Positions 33,561-46,273 of a stretch of 64,000 nt of DNA are shown here, piece by piece. Location: NCBI GenBank assembly GCA_028826165.1, contig JAPDFW010000092.1, forward strand, positions 62,001 to 126,000. The letters run 5' to 3'. The DNA comes from Anaeramoeba ignava. Its lineage: Eukaryota; Metamonada; Anaeramoebidae. The notes under the pieces were generated by a model. It ran no database searches and was not told the origin of the DNA. It saw only the letters and a list, made by a program, of their open reading frames with translations. The first letter of the stretch is position 1. The number at the start of each line of letters is the position of its first letter. Position numbers and translations under genes: made by a program.

Positions 33561-33839
33561 AAAAAATATTTTGTCATTTATGAGTCATTTTTTGAATTAA
33601 TTAATTTAAAATTACTAAAAATTAGAATTAATTATTTTTAAATTAAAAAAAAAAAAAGCAAAAATTATTTAAATGATCAATACAAATCATCAAATTAAAT
33701 TAAAAATTAAAAATTAAATTAAATTTTAAATTAAAAAAATTGAAAGCAAATTAAATTAAAAATAATTAATTAAAAAAGAGGAAAAAATAATTAAAAAAAT
33801 TTCTTTTTTTATTTTTATTTTTATTTTTTATTTTTATTT

Positions 33840-34059
33840 AAAAAAAAATTTTTTTTTAAATTTTTTTTTTTCATTTTTTTCTTTGTAAATATTTTTTTTT
33901 TTTATTATAAAAATAATTAATTAACCAAAAAAAAAACAACTTTTATAAAAAAAATTTTTTTTTTTATCGAAAATAATTAAAACATTTTTTTTATAACAAT
34001 TTTTAATTTAAAAAAAAAACCAAATAGAAAAGAAACAAAAAAAATTAAAACAAGATAAG
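33840..34059 (+). promoter_or_regulatory. Upstream region of cofilin with TCATTTTTTTC element
   Basis: Homopolymeric A/T DNA containing TTTTTCATTTTTTTCTTTG (TCA at 33871), about 190 nt before the cofilin ATG. This is further away than at most genes, so a long 5' UTR or an untranslated-leader intron is possible. The stretch from 33560 to 33840 is plain A/T-rich sequence in which I see nothing else. Confidence 0.4.
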
Positions 34060-35020
34060 ATGGACGGTGGAGTTATTGCAGAAGACGATTGTGTTACAAA
34101 ATTTAATGAATTCAAAATGGGAAGAGATATTCGATATATTATTTATCGATTATCAGATAATCGTAAACAAATTATAGTTGAGAAAATTGGAGACAAAGAC
34201 CAAACATATGATGATTTCTTAGCTTGCCTTCCAGAAAATAAATGTCGTTATGCTGTTTTCTCATTGGATTTCAAATTAGATGATGGTTCTGACAGAAGCA
34301 AGATTCTTTTTGTTGTTTGGTAAATATTTAATTTAATTTATATTTTAATATATAATTTAATTTATATTTTAATTAATAATTTTAATTAATAATTTAATTT
34401 ATAATTTAATTTATAATTTAATTTATAATTTATAATTTAATTTATAATTTATATTTTAATTTATATTTTAATTTATATTTTAATTTATAATTTAATTTAT
34501 ATTTTAATTTATAATTTAATTTAATTTATAATTTAATTTATAATTTAATTTATAATTTAATTTATAATTTAATTTATAATTTAATTTTAATTTATAATTT
34601 AATTTATAATTTAATTTATAATTTAATTTATAATTTAATTTATAATTTAATTTATAATTTAATTTATATTTTAATTTATATTTTAATTTATAATTTAATT
34701 TATAATTTAATTTTTATTATAATTTAATTTATAATTTATTTTATAATTTAATTTATAATTTAATTTTTATTATAATTTAATTTATAATTTAATTTATAAT
34801 ATATTTATAATATATTTTAATTTATAATTTGATTTATAATTTAAATTAATTTAAAAGGGCTCCTGAAATTGCACCAACAAGAGAGAAAATGATTGTTGCT
34901 ACTTCAAAAGATAAATTCAAGAAACAATTAGTTGGTGTTGGTGTTGAAATTCAAGCAACTGACCAAAGTGAAGTTGCTCTTGAAACTGTTATGGAAAAGG
35001 TTATGGCAAATATCCGATAA
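34060..35020 (+). CDS. Cofilin / actin-depolymerising factor, 2 exons
   Basis: Severs and depolymerises ADP-actin filaments. Exons are 34060-34319 and 34858-35020, giving 140 residues, the usual ADF length. The splice lies inside the Trp codon of FVVWAPEIAPTREKM (phase 2), with donor G/GTAAAT and acceptor TTAAAAG. Family features: VTKFNEFKMGRDIRYIIYRL at the N-terminus, CRYAVFSLDF, and the long actin-binding helix after WAP (REKMIVATSKDKFKK). The N-terminus MDGG lacks the Ser2/Ser3 that LIM kinase phosphorylates in animals. The 538-nt intron is a TTTAATTTATAA repeat. It is convergent with the large CH-domain gene. Confidence 0.94.
34320..34857 (+). repeat. Cofilin intron: TTTAATTTATAA repeat
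   Basis: 538 nt of TTTAATTTATAA dodecamers with TTTATATTTTAA variants, bounded by GTAAAT and TTAAAAG. Confidence 0.92.
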
Positions 35021-35324
35021 AAAAAAAATCAGAACTAATCAAAAAAAAAAAAAGAATTTCTTTTAACTCATTTTTTTTTTCATTCATTTCAAAATTTTTT
35101 TTTAGCTTTTTTTTGGATTCCTTTCTTTTTCAAAAACTTTTTCTTCAACTTTTTTTTTTTCGACATTGTTCTTGCATTTTAAAATGCAATAGCTTCAAAA
35201 ATGAATCCTTTTTTTTACTCCTTTTCCAAATAATTTTTTAAATTTTTTAAAATCAAAAATCAAAAATCAAAAATTTAAAACTTCTCTTTTTTTATTGTTA
35301 TTGTTATTGTTATTTTGATTGTGA
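35021..35324. other. Gap between convergent genes with an 18-bp palindrome
   Basis: The 3' spacer between cofilin (+) and the CH-domain gene (-). Mostly T and A homopolymers. It contains the perfect palindrome TTGCATTTTAAAATGCAA at 35172-35189, the only sizeable symmetric element seen here. It could act as a 3'-end hairpin. Confidence 0.6.
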
Positions 35325-38300
35325 TTAAAAGAATTCTTCTTCTTTCCTTTTAACTAATCTTTTAAAAATATATGCAAATCTCATCCCTGTTTCTTCATCT
35401 TCAAAAAACATATGAATTCTTTTTTCTTGTCCAACTATAATTTGAAACACATTTTTCTGTTTTCCACTTTTTAAAATTGAAGAATTTTTTTTAACTTGAA
35501 AAGAATGTTTAATTTTTGAATTTTTAGCATTTGTTTCAATTACAACTTCTTCATTTTCAATTTTTAAATCAACTTCTTTTTGAACTAAAGTCTTTTCATT
35601 TGTTCTAAGAATTGAAACATGAAAAACTTCATTTTCATCAATTAATCCAATTTCTTGTTTTTGTTCATTTTGTTCATTTTCATCAATTAATTCAATTTCT
35701 TGTTTTTGTTTAATTTCTTGTTTTTCTTCATTTTCTTGTTTTTCTTCATTTTCTTGTTTCTTTAAAAATCTTTGATATTTAAAATTCTTGAAAAAAAGTG
35801 AACGTTCATCTCCATTTTTAAAAACCAATATATAATCTTGTTGATCTTTAAATAAAAATCTTGCAATTTGATTTCTTGGATGTGTCAATAATCTTATATT
35901 ATTATCAATATAAGAAAATTTCAAATCAACTTTCGAGGTTTTAAAAATTAATTGATCTTCAAGAAGAATTTTTGCTTCATCAACCTTTTGTAAATTTTGA
36001 TCAACAACATCAGCATTGAATTCATAAACAAGATTTGTTTGGTCATTTAAAAAATTTTCTATTGCTTTTCTTCTGTCAAATTTATTTTCTTCTTGTGGAG
36101 AATTCAATGAATGAGAACGATGAAATTTATATAAACTAAAAAACTTTGAAAATTCTTTCTTTTTTTGAAATGAAACTAACACTTTTGTTTCATCTCCAAA
36201 TAGTAATTGAGCAATTCGATTTTTCCCTTGAACAGGAATCACTTCTACACTTTGTTTATATGGTGTTTTTCGTGATTCTTTGGGTGATTGGAGTATTATT
36301 TCATTTTCACAAATTTCAATTGTTCCTGAATCAATTTTCTTATATTTTTCATTCAAAATGGAAATTTGATAAATTTTATTTTCTTCATCTTGATTTTGAT
36401 TTTGATTTTCATTTTGATTTTGATTTTCATTTTGATTTCTTTTCTTTTTTGATTTTGATTTTGATTTTGATTTTGTTTTCTTGCTTGACAAATGTGTATC
36501 ATCAATAAAAGTAAATTTTGCTGGTTTTTTTCTTCCAAAAATTACTGAAAAACTCCTTTCTTTTTCAAAATTACTAAAAAAATGTATTCTTTCTTGTGAA
36601 TTTTCAAAAGAAATTCTTGAAACTGATTTGTCGTTCTCAAATATAATATTCACAATATTAAACTTTTTGGAATACAACGATATATTCACACTTCGATCAT
36701 ATTTCTTTCTTTCAACTCCTTTTTTCTTCGAAGTGAAAATAAATTCATCTTTCGAAATTTGAATAGTTCCCCCATCAATTTGTTGATAATCATCATTGAG
36801 AAAATGTACATTGTAACTTCTTTCTGTCAAAATTGGAGAATTTGGCACTTGTTTTTTCACTGATTTTTTTGGAATATCTATTTGAAGTTGTTGTAATTTT
36901 TCATTTTCATTTTCATTTTGATTTTGATTTTCATTTTGATTTTCATTTTGATTTTCATTTTGATTTTGATTTTGATTTTGATTTTCCATTAAATTTTGTA
37001 ATGATTTTTTTTTGAAAGATGATAAATTCAAAAATTGGCTTTTGTTTTTTTTGAAAATGTTGAAGAATCCAAATTTTGATTCAGGATTCTCAAAGGAAAC
37101 TATAAAAGAATCAGATTCTTCAAAAGATAATTTAGCAACTGTATTTTTTGAAGGATGAAACACAAATTTTATGTTTTCATTGAAAGAATGGGATATTTCT
37201 TTTTTCAATGTTTTCAAAATAATTTCATCATATCGAATTATCAATAATGCCTTTTGAATAGGATTAAAATTATAATCAAGAACGGAAACATGAAACTCTT
37301 CGTTTTCTTCAAGGTTTATGCTTGTTGTTCTTGATGGAGTTGCTGATGTGTTTGTTTTTGTTTCTGAATTTTGTCTTGAAATTGGATTGCTACGAGACTG
37401 CATATTTTCTGCTCCAAAAAATTTATATTGTTCTTTAAATGTTTCGATTAGTTTTGGCGACTCTTCTTCAGATACAAATTTGAAATTGTAGAATTCTCCA
37501 TCTTGGAATGTTATTCGATATAAATGCTCTGTTAATGATATTGCTGATATTAATATCTTTTGCTTGATTGCTTGTTTTCGGATAATTTCCCCATTTTTGC
37601 TTTTGATTGTGAAATCTTGATTTGTTAATTCAAGAACAACTTCTTCATTTTGAATTTTTTCAAATTTCTCATCGAAAATGTCAATCTGCATTTGGAAAAT
37701 ATCGTTTGATTTCTTTTCGTTTGCCTTCAGAAGATCATCCGAATCAATTAATTGCTTTTTTGGTTCTGATTTGTTCTCCTCTTCAATTTTATTTTGGTTG
37801 TTTTTTTGCAAAAATTTATGCATTTTTTCAAAAAGATCCACAAATTCTTGGCGGTTGTGATTTTTGAATCCAATAATAACTCCAAATTTCTCTCCATTAA
37901 ATTGGATATAGCATCCGTTTTCGTTTGTGGGATGAAGTTGAATCAGAGAATCCACAATTCTTTTTTTGATTTCCTCTCCATTCTGTTTTTTCAATATTAG
38001 AAACTCTGAATTCATTTCCAATATCCCAGATGAGATGAATCTTCCCAGCTCAGAATAGAAATTAATATCGAACAAAAATATTCCTTCTCTTTGAATTGGA
38101 TTCTCGCCCTTTTTTTCTATCACTTGCTCTTTTTTAGTGATTTTGAACTGTTGAAGTGATTCAATCAATTGTTCAATTTCCATTGAATTTTCAAACATCA
38201 AACGAAAACTATATTTATTATGCAAAACAGCCTCCAAATTGTTCGTGCTTTTTTGATCATAGCTTAATGTTATATTTTCTGAGATGCATGATACTGAATT

Positions 38301-40660
38301 TAAATTGTGCAGAAATGTTATCCGATCTTTTGCTACAATCATATCCACATTTCTAATTTGATCATTCTGGTAATCAATTTCGCACCTGAATCTTTTAAAT
38401 ATGCATCCAAATGAATGAGAAAGAAATCGCAATTTGTATTCAATAAATTTCTCTTCGAATTTTTTCAAATCCTCCATTGAGCCAAATTCCAGCAACAATT
38501 CATTCTCGAATCCAAAAACTAATTTGATTTGGCTTTCATTCCCGGATATTTTCTCAATATGATCTAAATTGCAATATTCTCTCGCAAACGAATCACTCGG
38601 ATTTGCAAGAGAACTCACTTGGAAAAAATAGCTTTTCAGAATCATTTCCACTTGAATAGATTTGGGTTCTTTTTCACTTGAATAAGAACCACCAATGGCA
38701 TTGCAAATGAATTTGATTGGAGATTGGTGCTTATTAAGAAACTTTTCGATTCGCGATCCAAAATGAATATATCTCCGGAAATGGAATTGCTTGATAAATG
38801 AAAATTTCTTGTGTGTGTCTAAAAACTTAATATGAAAATCTGTATATTCGTCAACACTGAACAAACAAAACAAATCCTCTTCCTTTTCAAATGTTAATCT
38901 TGAGTATGGATTGTAATAACGATCCAAAACGTTTGACAAATAAATTACAGAGAAATGTGTTGAAAATAGTTTGATTGTCGCATATCCAATGTTTTCTGCA
39001 AATGAATTCATTAATAAAACCTTGAAATTTTTGCTTTCTTCATCTTCTTTCTGAGAATCCTTTTCAAGTATATTTTGCTGATTTAAGATAGAAGAATAAA
39101 CATAGATTGATTTTTTGTCCTTCAAGAAATGCGAATCGTCACTTTTTCCATATTCAATTAATTTTAAACTATTCACTCGAGTTGCTATTTTTGATGGAAA
39201 CAACCGATTTGGATAGTTTGAACAAATAATACGCTTGTGCCTTTTGGAATCACTATTGTTTAATGCTTTGTTTTTGAAAGCCAAGAAAATATTTACAAAA
39301 ACATCTCTTTGAAAAGGATCCTCGATAGAACCGATGATTTTAATTGAAGAATCGAGGAATAAAATAAATTTGTTCATTTCAATAGGATGAATAAAAATCT
39401 TCTGGGTTTGAGTGTATTTTCCATTGTATATTTCCCCAGATAGAGCATCCAAGACCTTAATTTTATTACTTCTGAATTTAATTACAGCTGATTTTGTTTT
39501 TGTTTCCAAAATTTTCAAGTTGAAATCAGCGAATCCTTGATGAAGAAATGCGCTGATTTTTTCCTTAATTTTGAGTATATTTTCTTGGTAAGTTGGGTTT
39601 TTGATAATTTTTGATTTGGGATTGAACAGATATAAATATCTATGTTGAGAAATGACAGGATCTCCATTATTATCAAAATCGGCAAAAATGGAATTTGCTA
39701 ATAATGCCTTTTGAGATAATATTCTGTGCTGTTTTGCTTCCAAAATCATGCCAAATTTCTCATATTCCTCCTGATAAATATAGTAATTGATATTCTCATT
39801 CGCTTTTTTTTGCATTTGTTGCTTTTCTTGTTTCAATTTCTCAATTTCTTCTTGAATTTTCTTTTTTTCCTGAGCATATAAAATATTGTCTTGCAATTTT
39901 GTTGAAAAACCTGTTAGATCTTGTATTGAAAATTTTAAATCTTCAAAATCATCATTTCCGTTATCACCTTCATTTTCATTAGTAAGATTAATATTGCTTT
40001 CTTTGATTGAATCTCTTTTTTTCCTTTTGATAAACCGTATTTTTTTTTGCTGGATATTTTCCAAATTTTGATCTGCATTTTCACTTTTAAAATGTAGTAT
40101 TTTTGGATTGAGTTCCCCTTTTTCTGATTGCTTAGATAATGGCTCCTTATGAACTATTCTAATACGTCGTATTTTATGTCCTGATTGTGTTTGTGATGAT
40201 ATTCTTCTAAATTTCAATTTTTTTGAGCTTTTTGAAGTTGGATTTTTGACTAATTCTTGGTTATTTTTTTTCTCTTTTTTTTTTATTGAAAAATTTTTTT
40301 TTAATTCATTTAGTAATTTAAATAGATTTTCTTTTTCAAATTTCGAAGTTTCTGTTAAAAGATTTTTTGAAATATCAATTTGACTACAAAAGTTGATAAA
40401 TTCCTGTAAGTTTTGATTTTCTTCATCGCTTTTTTTTTTTTAAAAAAAAGAATAAAGAATTTAAATTAAAAATTTTATTATTTTTTTTTTTTTGCAAACT
40501 TTTGCCATTTTTTAATAGAATTTGGATTAATTAAATAAACATAATTATATATTTCTTTGAATAATTCTCTTCCATTAATCTCTTCTTTAATTTTTTTTTG
40601 TAATTTTTTACTTAACCAATTAAGGATTTTATTATTTTTATTATAATTATTATTTGACAT
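35325..40660 (-). CDS. Calponin-homology protein with tandem beta-rich (PH-like) repeats, 1754 residues, 2 exons
   Basis: Exons are 40500-40660 and 35325-40428, joined in phase 2 by a 71-nt GTTTGC...AAAAAG intron. The splice completes an N-terminal type-3-like CH domain (residues 1-~100): LNWLSKKLQKK, GRELFKEIYNYVYLINP, WQNDEENQNLQEFINFC, LTETSKFEKENLFKLLN. A coiled coil follows near ~220-270 (KIQEEIEKLKQEKQQMQKK). The rest is a string of ~90-residue beta-rich modules. At least six C-terminal ones start near residues 963, 1096, 1258, 1401, 1520 and 1653 with the pattern F/Y-x-V-x-hydrophobic-L-N-x-x-Y-x-x-I (FHVSVLDYNFNPIQ, YNVHFLNDDYQQID, YQISILNEKYKKID). They resemble PH/GRAM folds, but that is inference. 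NQNE linkers separate some modules. Probably an actin- or membrane-associated scaffold. Paralogue of the gene at 48931. Confidence 0.82.
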
Positions 40661-40876
40661 AAAATGAGAATAAATTAAAAATGAAAGAAAAAAAATGAAA
40701 AGATTTTGTAAATTTTTCTTTTTTTTTTTTGATTAAAAAAAAATTTTTTTTTTGGGAACATTCAATTTTTATTATTATTATTATTTTTTTTTTTTGAAAT
40801 AAAAGTAAAAGTTCAAGAAAAATTGATAATATACTGAATAAATTGAATCAATAAAAAAAATTTGTTTTTCTTGATT

Positions 40877-43800
40877 TTAAATGATTGAACATAATTTCTT
40901 TTTTTTCTTTCTTTTTAATTGGTCTATTTGTTGAGGATTTGCTTCAATTTTTTTTTCTTTCCATTTTCTAACTTCTCTTGCAACTTCTTCAAAACATTGA
41001 GTAACATTCATTCCACTTTTTGCAGAACTAATATTAAATATTAAATATTAAATTAAATAATAATAAATATTAAATATTAAATAATAAATATTAAATAATA
41101 AATATTAAATAATAAATATTAAATATTAAATATTAAATATTAAATAATGAATATTAAATATAAAATAATAAATATTAAATATTAAATATTAAATATTAAA
41201 TATTAAATATTAAATAATAAATATTAAATAATAAATATTAAATATTAAATATTAAATATTAAATATTAAATAATAAATATTAAATATTAAATATTAAATA
41301 ATAAATATTAAATATTAAATATTAAATAATAAATAATAATAAATATTAAATATTAAATATTAAATAATAAATATTAAATATTAAATAATGAATATTAAAT
41401 ATTAAATATTAAATATTAAATAATAATAAATATTAAATATTAAATATTTATTAAATATTAAATATTTAAATTAAAATAATAAAATATTAAATAATAAATA
41501 ATAAATATTAAATATTAAATCAAAAATATTAAATATTAAATAATAAATATTAAATATTAAATATTAAATATTAAAATTAATAAAAAAATAAATATTAAAT
41601 ATTAAATAATAAAATAAATAAATAATAAATAAATATTAAATAAATAATAAATAATAAAATATAAATATTAAATATTAAATTTAATAAATCAAAAAAAAAT
41701 ATTAAATATTAAATAATAAATATTAAATATTAAATAATAAATATTAAATATTAAATATTAAATATTAAATAATAAATAATAAATATTAAATATTAAATAA
41801 TAAATAATAAAAATTATAAATAACAAATAATAAATCATTAAATATTAAAAAAATAATAAATATTAAATATTAAATAATTAAATATTAAATATTAAAATTT
41901 TAAATAAAAATAATAAAATAATAAATAATAAATAATAAATAATAAATATTAAATATTAAATAATAAATAAATAAATAATATTAAATTAAATAATAAATAA
42001 TAAATATTAAATAATAAATAAATAAATATTAAATATTAAATATTAAATAATAAATAATAAATAATAAAAATAATAAATAATAAATAATAAATAATAAATA
42101 TTAAATATTAAATAATAAATATTAAATATTAAATAATAAATAATAAATATTAAATATTAAATAATAAATAATAAATATTAAAATTAAAATATTAAAAATT
42201 TAAATAATAAATATTAAATATTAAATATTAAATATTAAATATTAAATAATAAATAAATAATAAATTTAAATATTAAATAATAAATATTAAATATTAAATA
42301 TTAAATATTAAATATTAAATATTAAATATTAAATATTAAATATTAAATATTAAATATTAAATATTAAATATTAAATATTAAATATTAAATAATAAATATT
42401 AATATTTGATATTAAATATAAAATAATAAATATTAAATAATAAATATAAAATATTAAATATTAAATAATAAATAATAAATATTAAATATTAAATAATAAA
42501 TATTAAATAATAAATAATAAATATTAAATATTAAATAATAAATATTAAATATTAAATAATAAATAATAAATAATAAATAATAAATATTAAATAATAAATA
42601 TTAAATAATAAATATTAATATTTGATATTTACGCTTCAAGAAATTTTGATTTAAAAGAAGAACTTAATTCTTGTCCTTGTTGATAAGTAACTTTTCTTTC
42701 ATTTTCAAGATCTAATAATAATTAAAAATTAAAAATTTCAAAGTAAAAAAAAATGAATAAATTTTTGTTTATTTGTTTATTATAAAAACCTGCTTTATTT
42801 CCAATAGTAATTGATGGATAAACTTGACCTTTAATTCTTTCAAGAGTTTGATGAAAAGATTTAGCTTCTGTAAAGCTTCTGAGATCTGTGACACTATAAA
42901 CAATAAGAAATCCTTCACCAGTTTGGAAATACTATTTTGGAATTATATTTTGAATTATTTGGAATTATTTTTGAATGATTTGGAATTATTTGGAATTATA
43001 TTTTGGAATTATATTTTGGAATGATTTGGAACGATTTGGAATTATTTGGAATTATATTTGGAATTATTTGGAATGATTTGGAATTATATTTTGAATATAT
43101 TTGAATTATATTTTGGAATTATATTTTGAATATATTTGAATTATATTTTGGAATTATATTTTGGAATTATATTTGAATTATATTTTGGAATTATATTTTG
43201 AATTATTTGGAAATATATTTGGAAATATTTGAATTATATTTTGGAATTATATTTTGGAATTATTTGGAATTATATTTTGAAATTATTTGGAACGATTTGG
43301 AATGATATTTTAATTATTTGGAATTATATTTTGAATGATTTGGAATTATTTGGAATTATTTTGAATTATTTTGAATTATATTTGGAAATATATTTTGGAA
43401 ATATATTTGAATTATATTTTGGAATTATATTTTGGAATTATATTTTGGAATGATTTGGAATGATTTGGAATTATTTGGAATTATATTTGGAATTATTTGG
43501 AATTATATTTGGAATTATTTTGAATTATTTTGAATTATTTGGAATTAAAATTTTTACTTTATCTCGAATAGAACGAAATTCATCTTGTCCTGCTGTATCT
43601 AATACTTCTAATAATGTTGGTTTTTGATCAATTATAACCATTTTTCGATAACTTTCCTCTTTAAATTTAGAAATGAAAATGAATTTTGAATTAGGGTTTT
43701 GAATAAGAATTTTATTTATAATTTTATTTATAATTTAATTTATAATTTTATTTAAAATTTGATTTAAAATTTGATTTAAAATTTGATTTATAATTTTATT

Positions 43801-45011
43801 TATAATTTAATTTATAATTTAATTTATTATTTTATTTATAATTTAGATTTATAATTTTATTTATAATTTTATTTATAATTTAATTTATAATTTAATTTAT
43901 AATTTAATTTATAATTTAATTTAAAATTTAATTTATAATTTTATTTATAATTTAATTTATAATTTAATTTATAATTTTATTTATAATTTTATTTATAATT
44001 TTAATTTATAATTTAATTTATAATTTAATTATTAATTTTATTTATAATTTTTTTTATTTTATTTATAATTTTATTTATAATTTGATTTAAAATTTGATTT
44101 AAAATTTGATTTTTAAAATTTTATTTTATAATTTTATTTATAATTTTATTTATAATTTTATTTATAATTTTATTTATAATTTTATTTATAATTTTATTTA
44201 TAATTTTATTTATAATTTTATTTATAATTTTATTTATAATTTTATTTATAATTTTATTTATAATTTTATTATAATTTGATTAATAATTTTATTTATAATT
44301 TAATTTATAATTTTATTTTATAATTTAATTTATTTTTGATTTATAATTTTATTTATAATTTTATTTATAATTTTATTAATAATTTAATTTATAATTTTAT
44401 TTATTATTTAATTTATAATTTTATTTATAATTTAATTTATAATTTTATTTATAATTTTATTTATAATTTAATTTTAATTTAATTTATAATTTAATTTATA
44501 ATTTAATTTATAATTTTATTTATTTTTGATTAAAATTTGATTTATTTTTGATTAGGAATTTGATTAGATTTAGATTTTAAAAAATTCAAATTAAAATGAT
44601 CATTTAAATTATTTTTTTTTTTTTGGATTTTAATTAGAAAAATAATTTTAAAAAACCAAAAATCAATTTTAATAAAAGAAAAATATTACCAATTGTTGGG
44701 TCATAATCTTCTATAAACTTTCCTTGAAGATATCTTAAAGCTAAACAAGACTTTCCAACTTTAAAATTAAGAAAAAAAAATTAACAAAATAAATTTTAAT
44801 TTAAATAATAAATTTCATGAAGTAAAAAAATTAAATTAAAATCTTAAGTGTATTTTTAATTTAAAATTTAGTTGTCATTTAAACGGTTTATTTTTATTTG
44901 TTTATTTTATTTATTTGTTTTTTTTTGGATTAGAAATAATTTGATTTTAAATTCATTTAATTTACCAGAACCAGCGCCAACAATTACAATTTTACAAGTA
45001 TTTTCTGACAT
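40877..45011 (-). CDS. Ras-family small GTPase, 6 exons
   Basis: Exons are 44966-45011, 44690-44758, 43558-43658, 42790-42931, 42633-42711 and 40877-41027; 195 residues. All introns are GT...AG in consistent phase. All G motifs are present: P-loop GAGSVGKS, switch I with the effector sequence YDPTIEESYRK, DTAGQDEF with the catalytic Gln, NKAD, and ASAK. The tail is polybasic and ends in the CAAX box CSII (LKRKKKKKLCSII), so it should be prenylated and bound to the plasma membrane like K-Ras. The effector loop matches Ras rather than Rho or Rab. Human Ras Gly13 is Ser here. Introns fill about 86% of the gene. The TCATTTTT element is less clear here than at other genes. Confidence 0.93.
41028..42632 (-). 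repeat. Ras intron 5: TAAATATTAAATAA repeat
   Basis: A 1605-nt intron, the largest in the window, made of TAAATATTAAATAATAAATATT units on the plus strand. It includes a pure heptamer (AAATATT) run near 42290-42390. Confidence 0.92.
42932..43557 (-). repeat. Ras intron 3: TTTGGAATTATAT repeat
   Basis: A 626-nt intron of GGAATTATATTTT, GGAATTATTT and GGAATGATTT units on the plus strand. It is slightly less AT-rich than the other introns because of the regular GG. Confidence 0.92.
43659..44689 (-). repeat. Ras intron 2: ATAATTTTATTT repeat
   Basis: A 1031-nt intron, mainly ATAATTTTATTT and ATAATTTAATTT dodecamers, with plain A/T sequence at both ends. Confidence 0.92.
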
Positions 45012-45070
45012 TATTCAAAGAGACTAAAAAAAATAATTTATAATTTTATATTAATTAAAAAATGGGGATC

Positions 45071-45105
<35 letters not shown>

Positions 45106-45480
45106 AAATAAAAATAAAAAAAATTTTTTTTGTTTACAAATTTAATTTATCAAATTTTAATTTAAAAAAAAAAATCCAAAAAAAAAATTTAATTAATTTT
45201 TTTAATTGAAAAAGTAAATAATAAATTATAGATCTTTAAACAAAAAAAAAGCAAAAAAAAAAAACAAATTTTTAATTAATTTTTTTTAATTAAGATCTCT
45301 TTTTATTTAAATTAAATTTTTAAATTAAATTTTAGTTTAGATTTAAAGAAAAACTAAATAACTGTGATTTTCTCATTTTGATTTGAAAAATTAAGGTAAA
45401 AAAATGAGAAAAAAAAAACAAAGATTAAAAAGAAAAAAAATAGAAGAGATAAAAAGAGATGAAGAAATCCAATAATAATT
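45012..45480. other. A/T-rich upstream region of the Ras gene
   Basis: Contains AAATAAAAA runs at ~45078-45120 and several poly-A/poly-T blocks. No open frame, RNA or clear TCATTTTT element on the minus strand is visible, unlike the other genes. Confidence 0.4.
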
Positions 45481-46273
45481 TAAATTATTATTATTTTAAA
45501 ATTTGAATTATTCTTTTAGAATTTGGATTATTCTTTTAAAATTTGAATAATTCTTTTAAAATTTGAATTATTATTTTAAAATTTAAATTATTATTTTAGA
45601 ATTTAAATTATTATTTTATAATTTGGATTATTCTTTTAAAATTTGAATTATTATTATTTTAGAATTTGAATTATTATTTTAGAATTTAAATTATTATTTT
45701 AGAATTTAAATTATTATTTTAGAATTTGGATTATTATTTTAGGATTTAAATTATTATTTTAAAATTTGAATTATTATTATTTTAGAATTTGGATTATTCT
45801 TTTAGAATTTAAATTATTATTTTAGAATTTGGATTATTCTTTTAAAATTTGAATTATTATTTTAGAATTTGGATTATTATTTTAGAATTTGGATTATTAT
45901 TATTTTTAGAATTTAAATAATTATTCTTTTTGAAATTTTAAAATTATTATTTTTATAATTTGGATTATTCTTTTAAAATTTGAATTATTATTTTAAAATT
46001 TGAATTATTATTTTATAATTTAAATTATTATTTTAGAATTTAAATTATTATTATTTTAGAATTTGAATTATTATTATTTTAGAATTTGAATTATTATTTT
46101 AGAATTTGGATTATTATTATTTTAAAATTTAAATTATTCTTTTAGAATTTAGATTATTATTTTAGAATTTGGATTATTATTTTAGAATTTGAATTATTCT
46201 TTTAGAATTTAAATTATTATTTTAGAATTTGAATTATTATTTTAAAATTTGAATTATTATTTTATAATTTGAA
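45480..46273. repeat. ~20-nt tandem repeat (AATTTGAATTATTATTTTAG)
   Basis: About 790 nt of 20-nt units with G/A, TTAAA/TTGGA and ATT/ATC variants, abutting the stop codon of the MFSD1-like gene. Almost every unit has TTTTAG or TTTTAA on the plus strand. Confidence 0.92.

Noticed and set aside
42824-43453. Plus-strand frames rich in W/N/Y/I/L in the Ras region
   Set aside because: They are products of the GGAATTATATTTT intron repeat opposite the Ras exons.
40000-45000. CRISPR-like or transposon origin of the repeat blocks
   Set aside because: Units are very short, contiguous and AT-only, with no unique spacers, terminal inverted repeats, target duplications or transposase frames.
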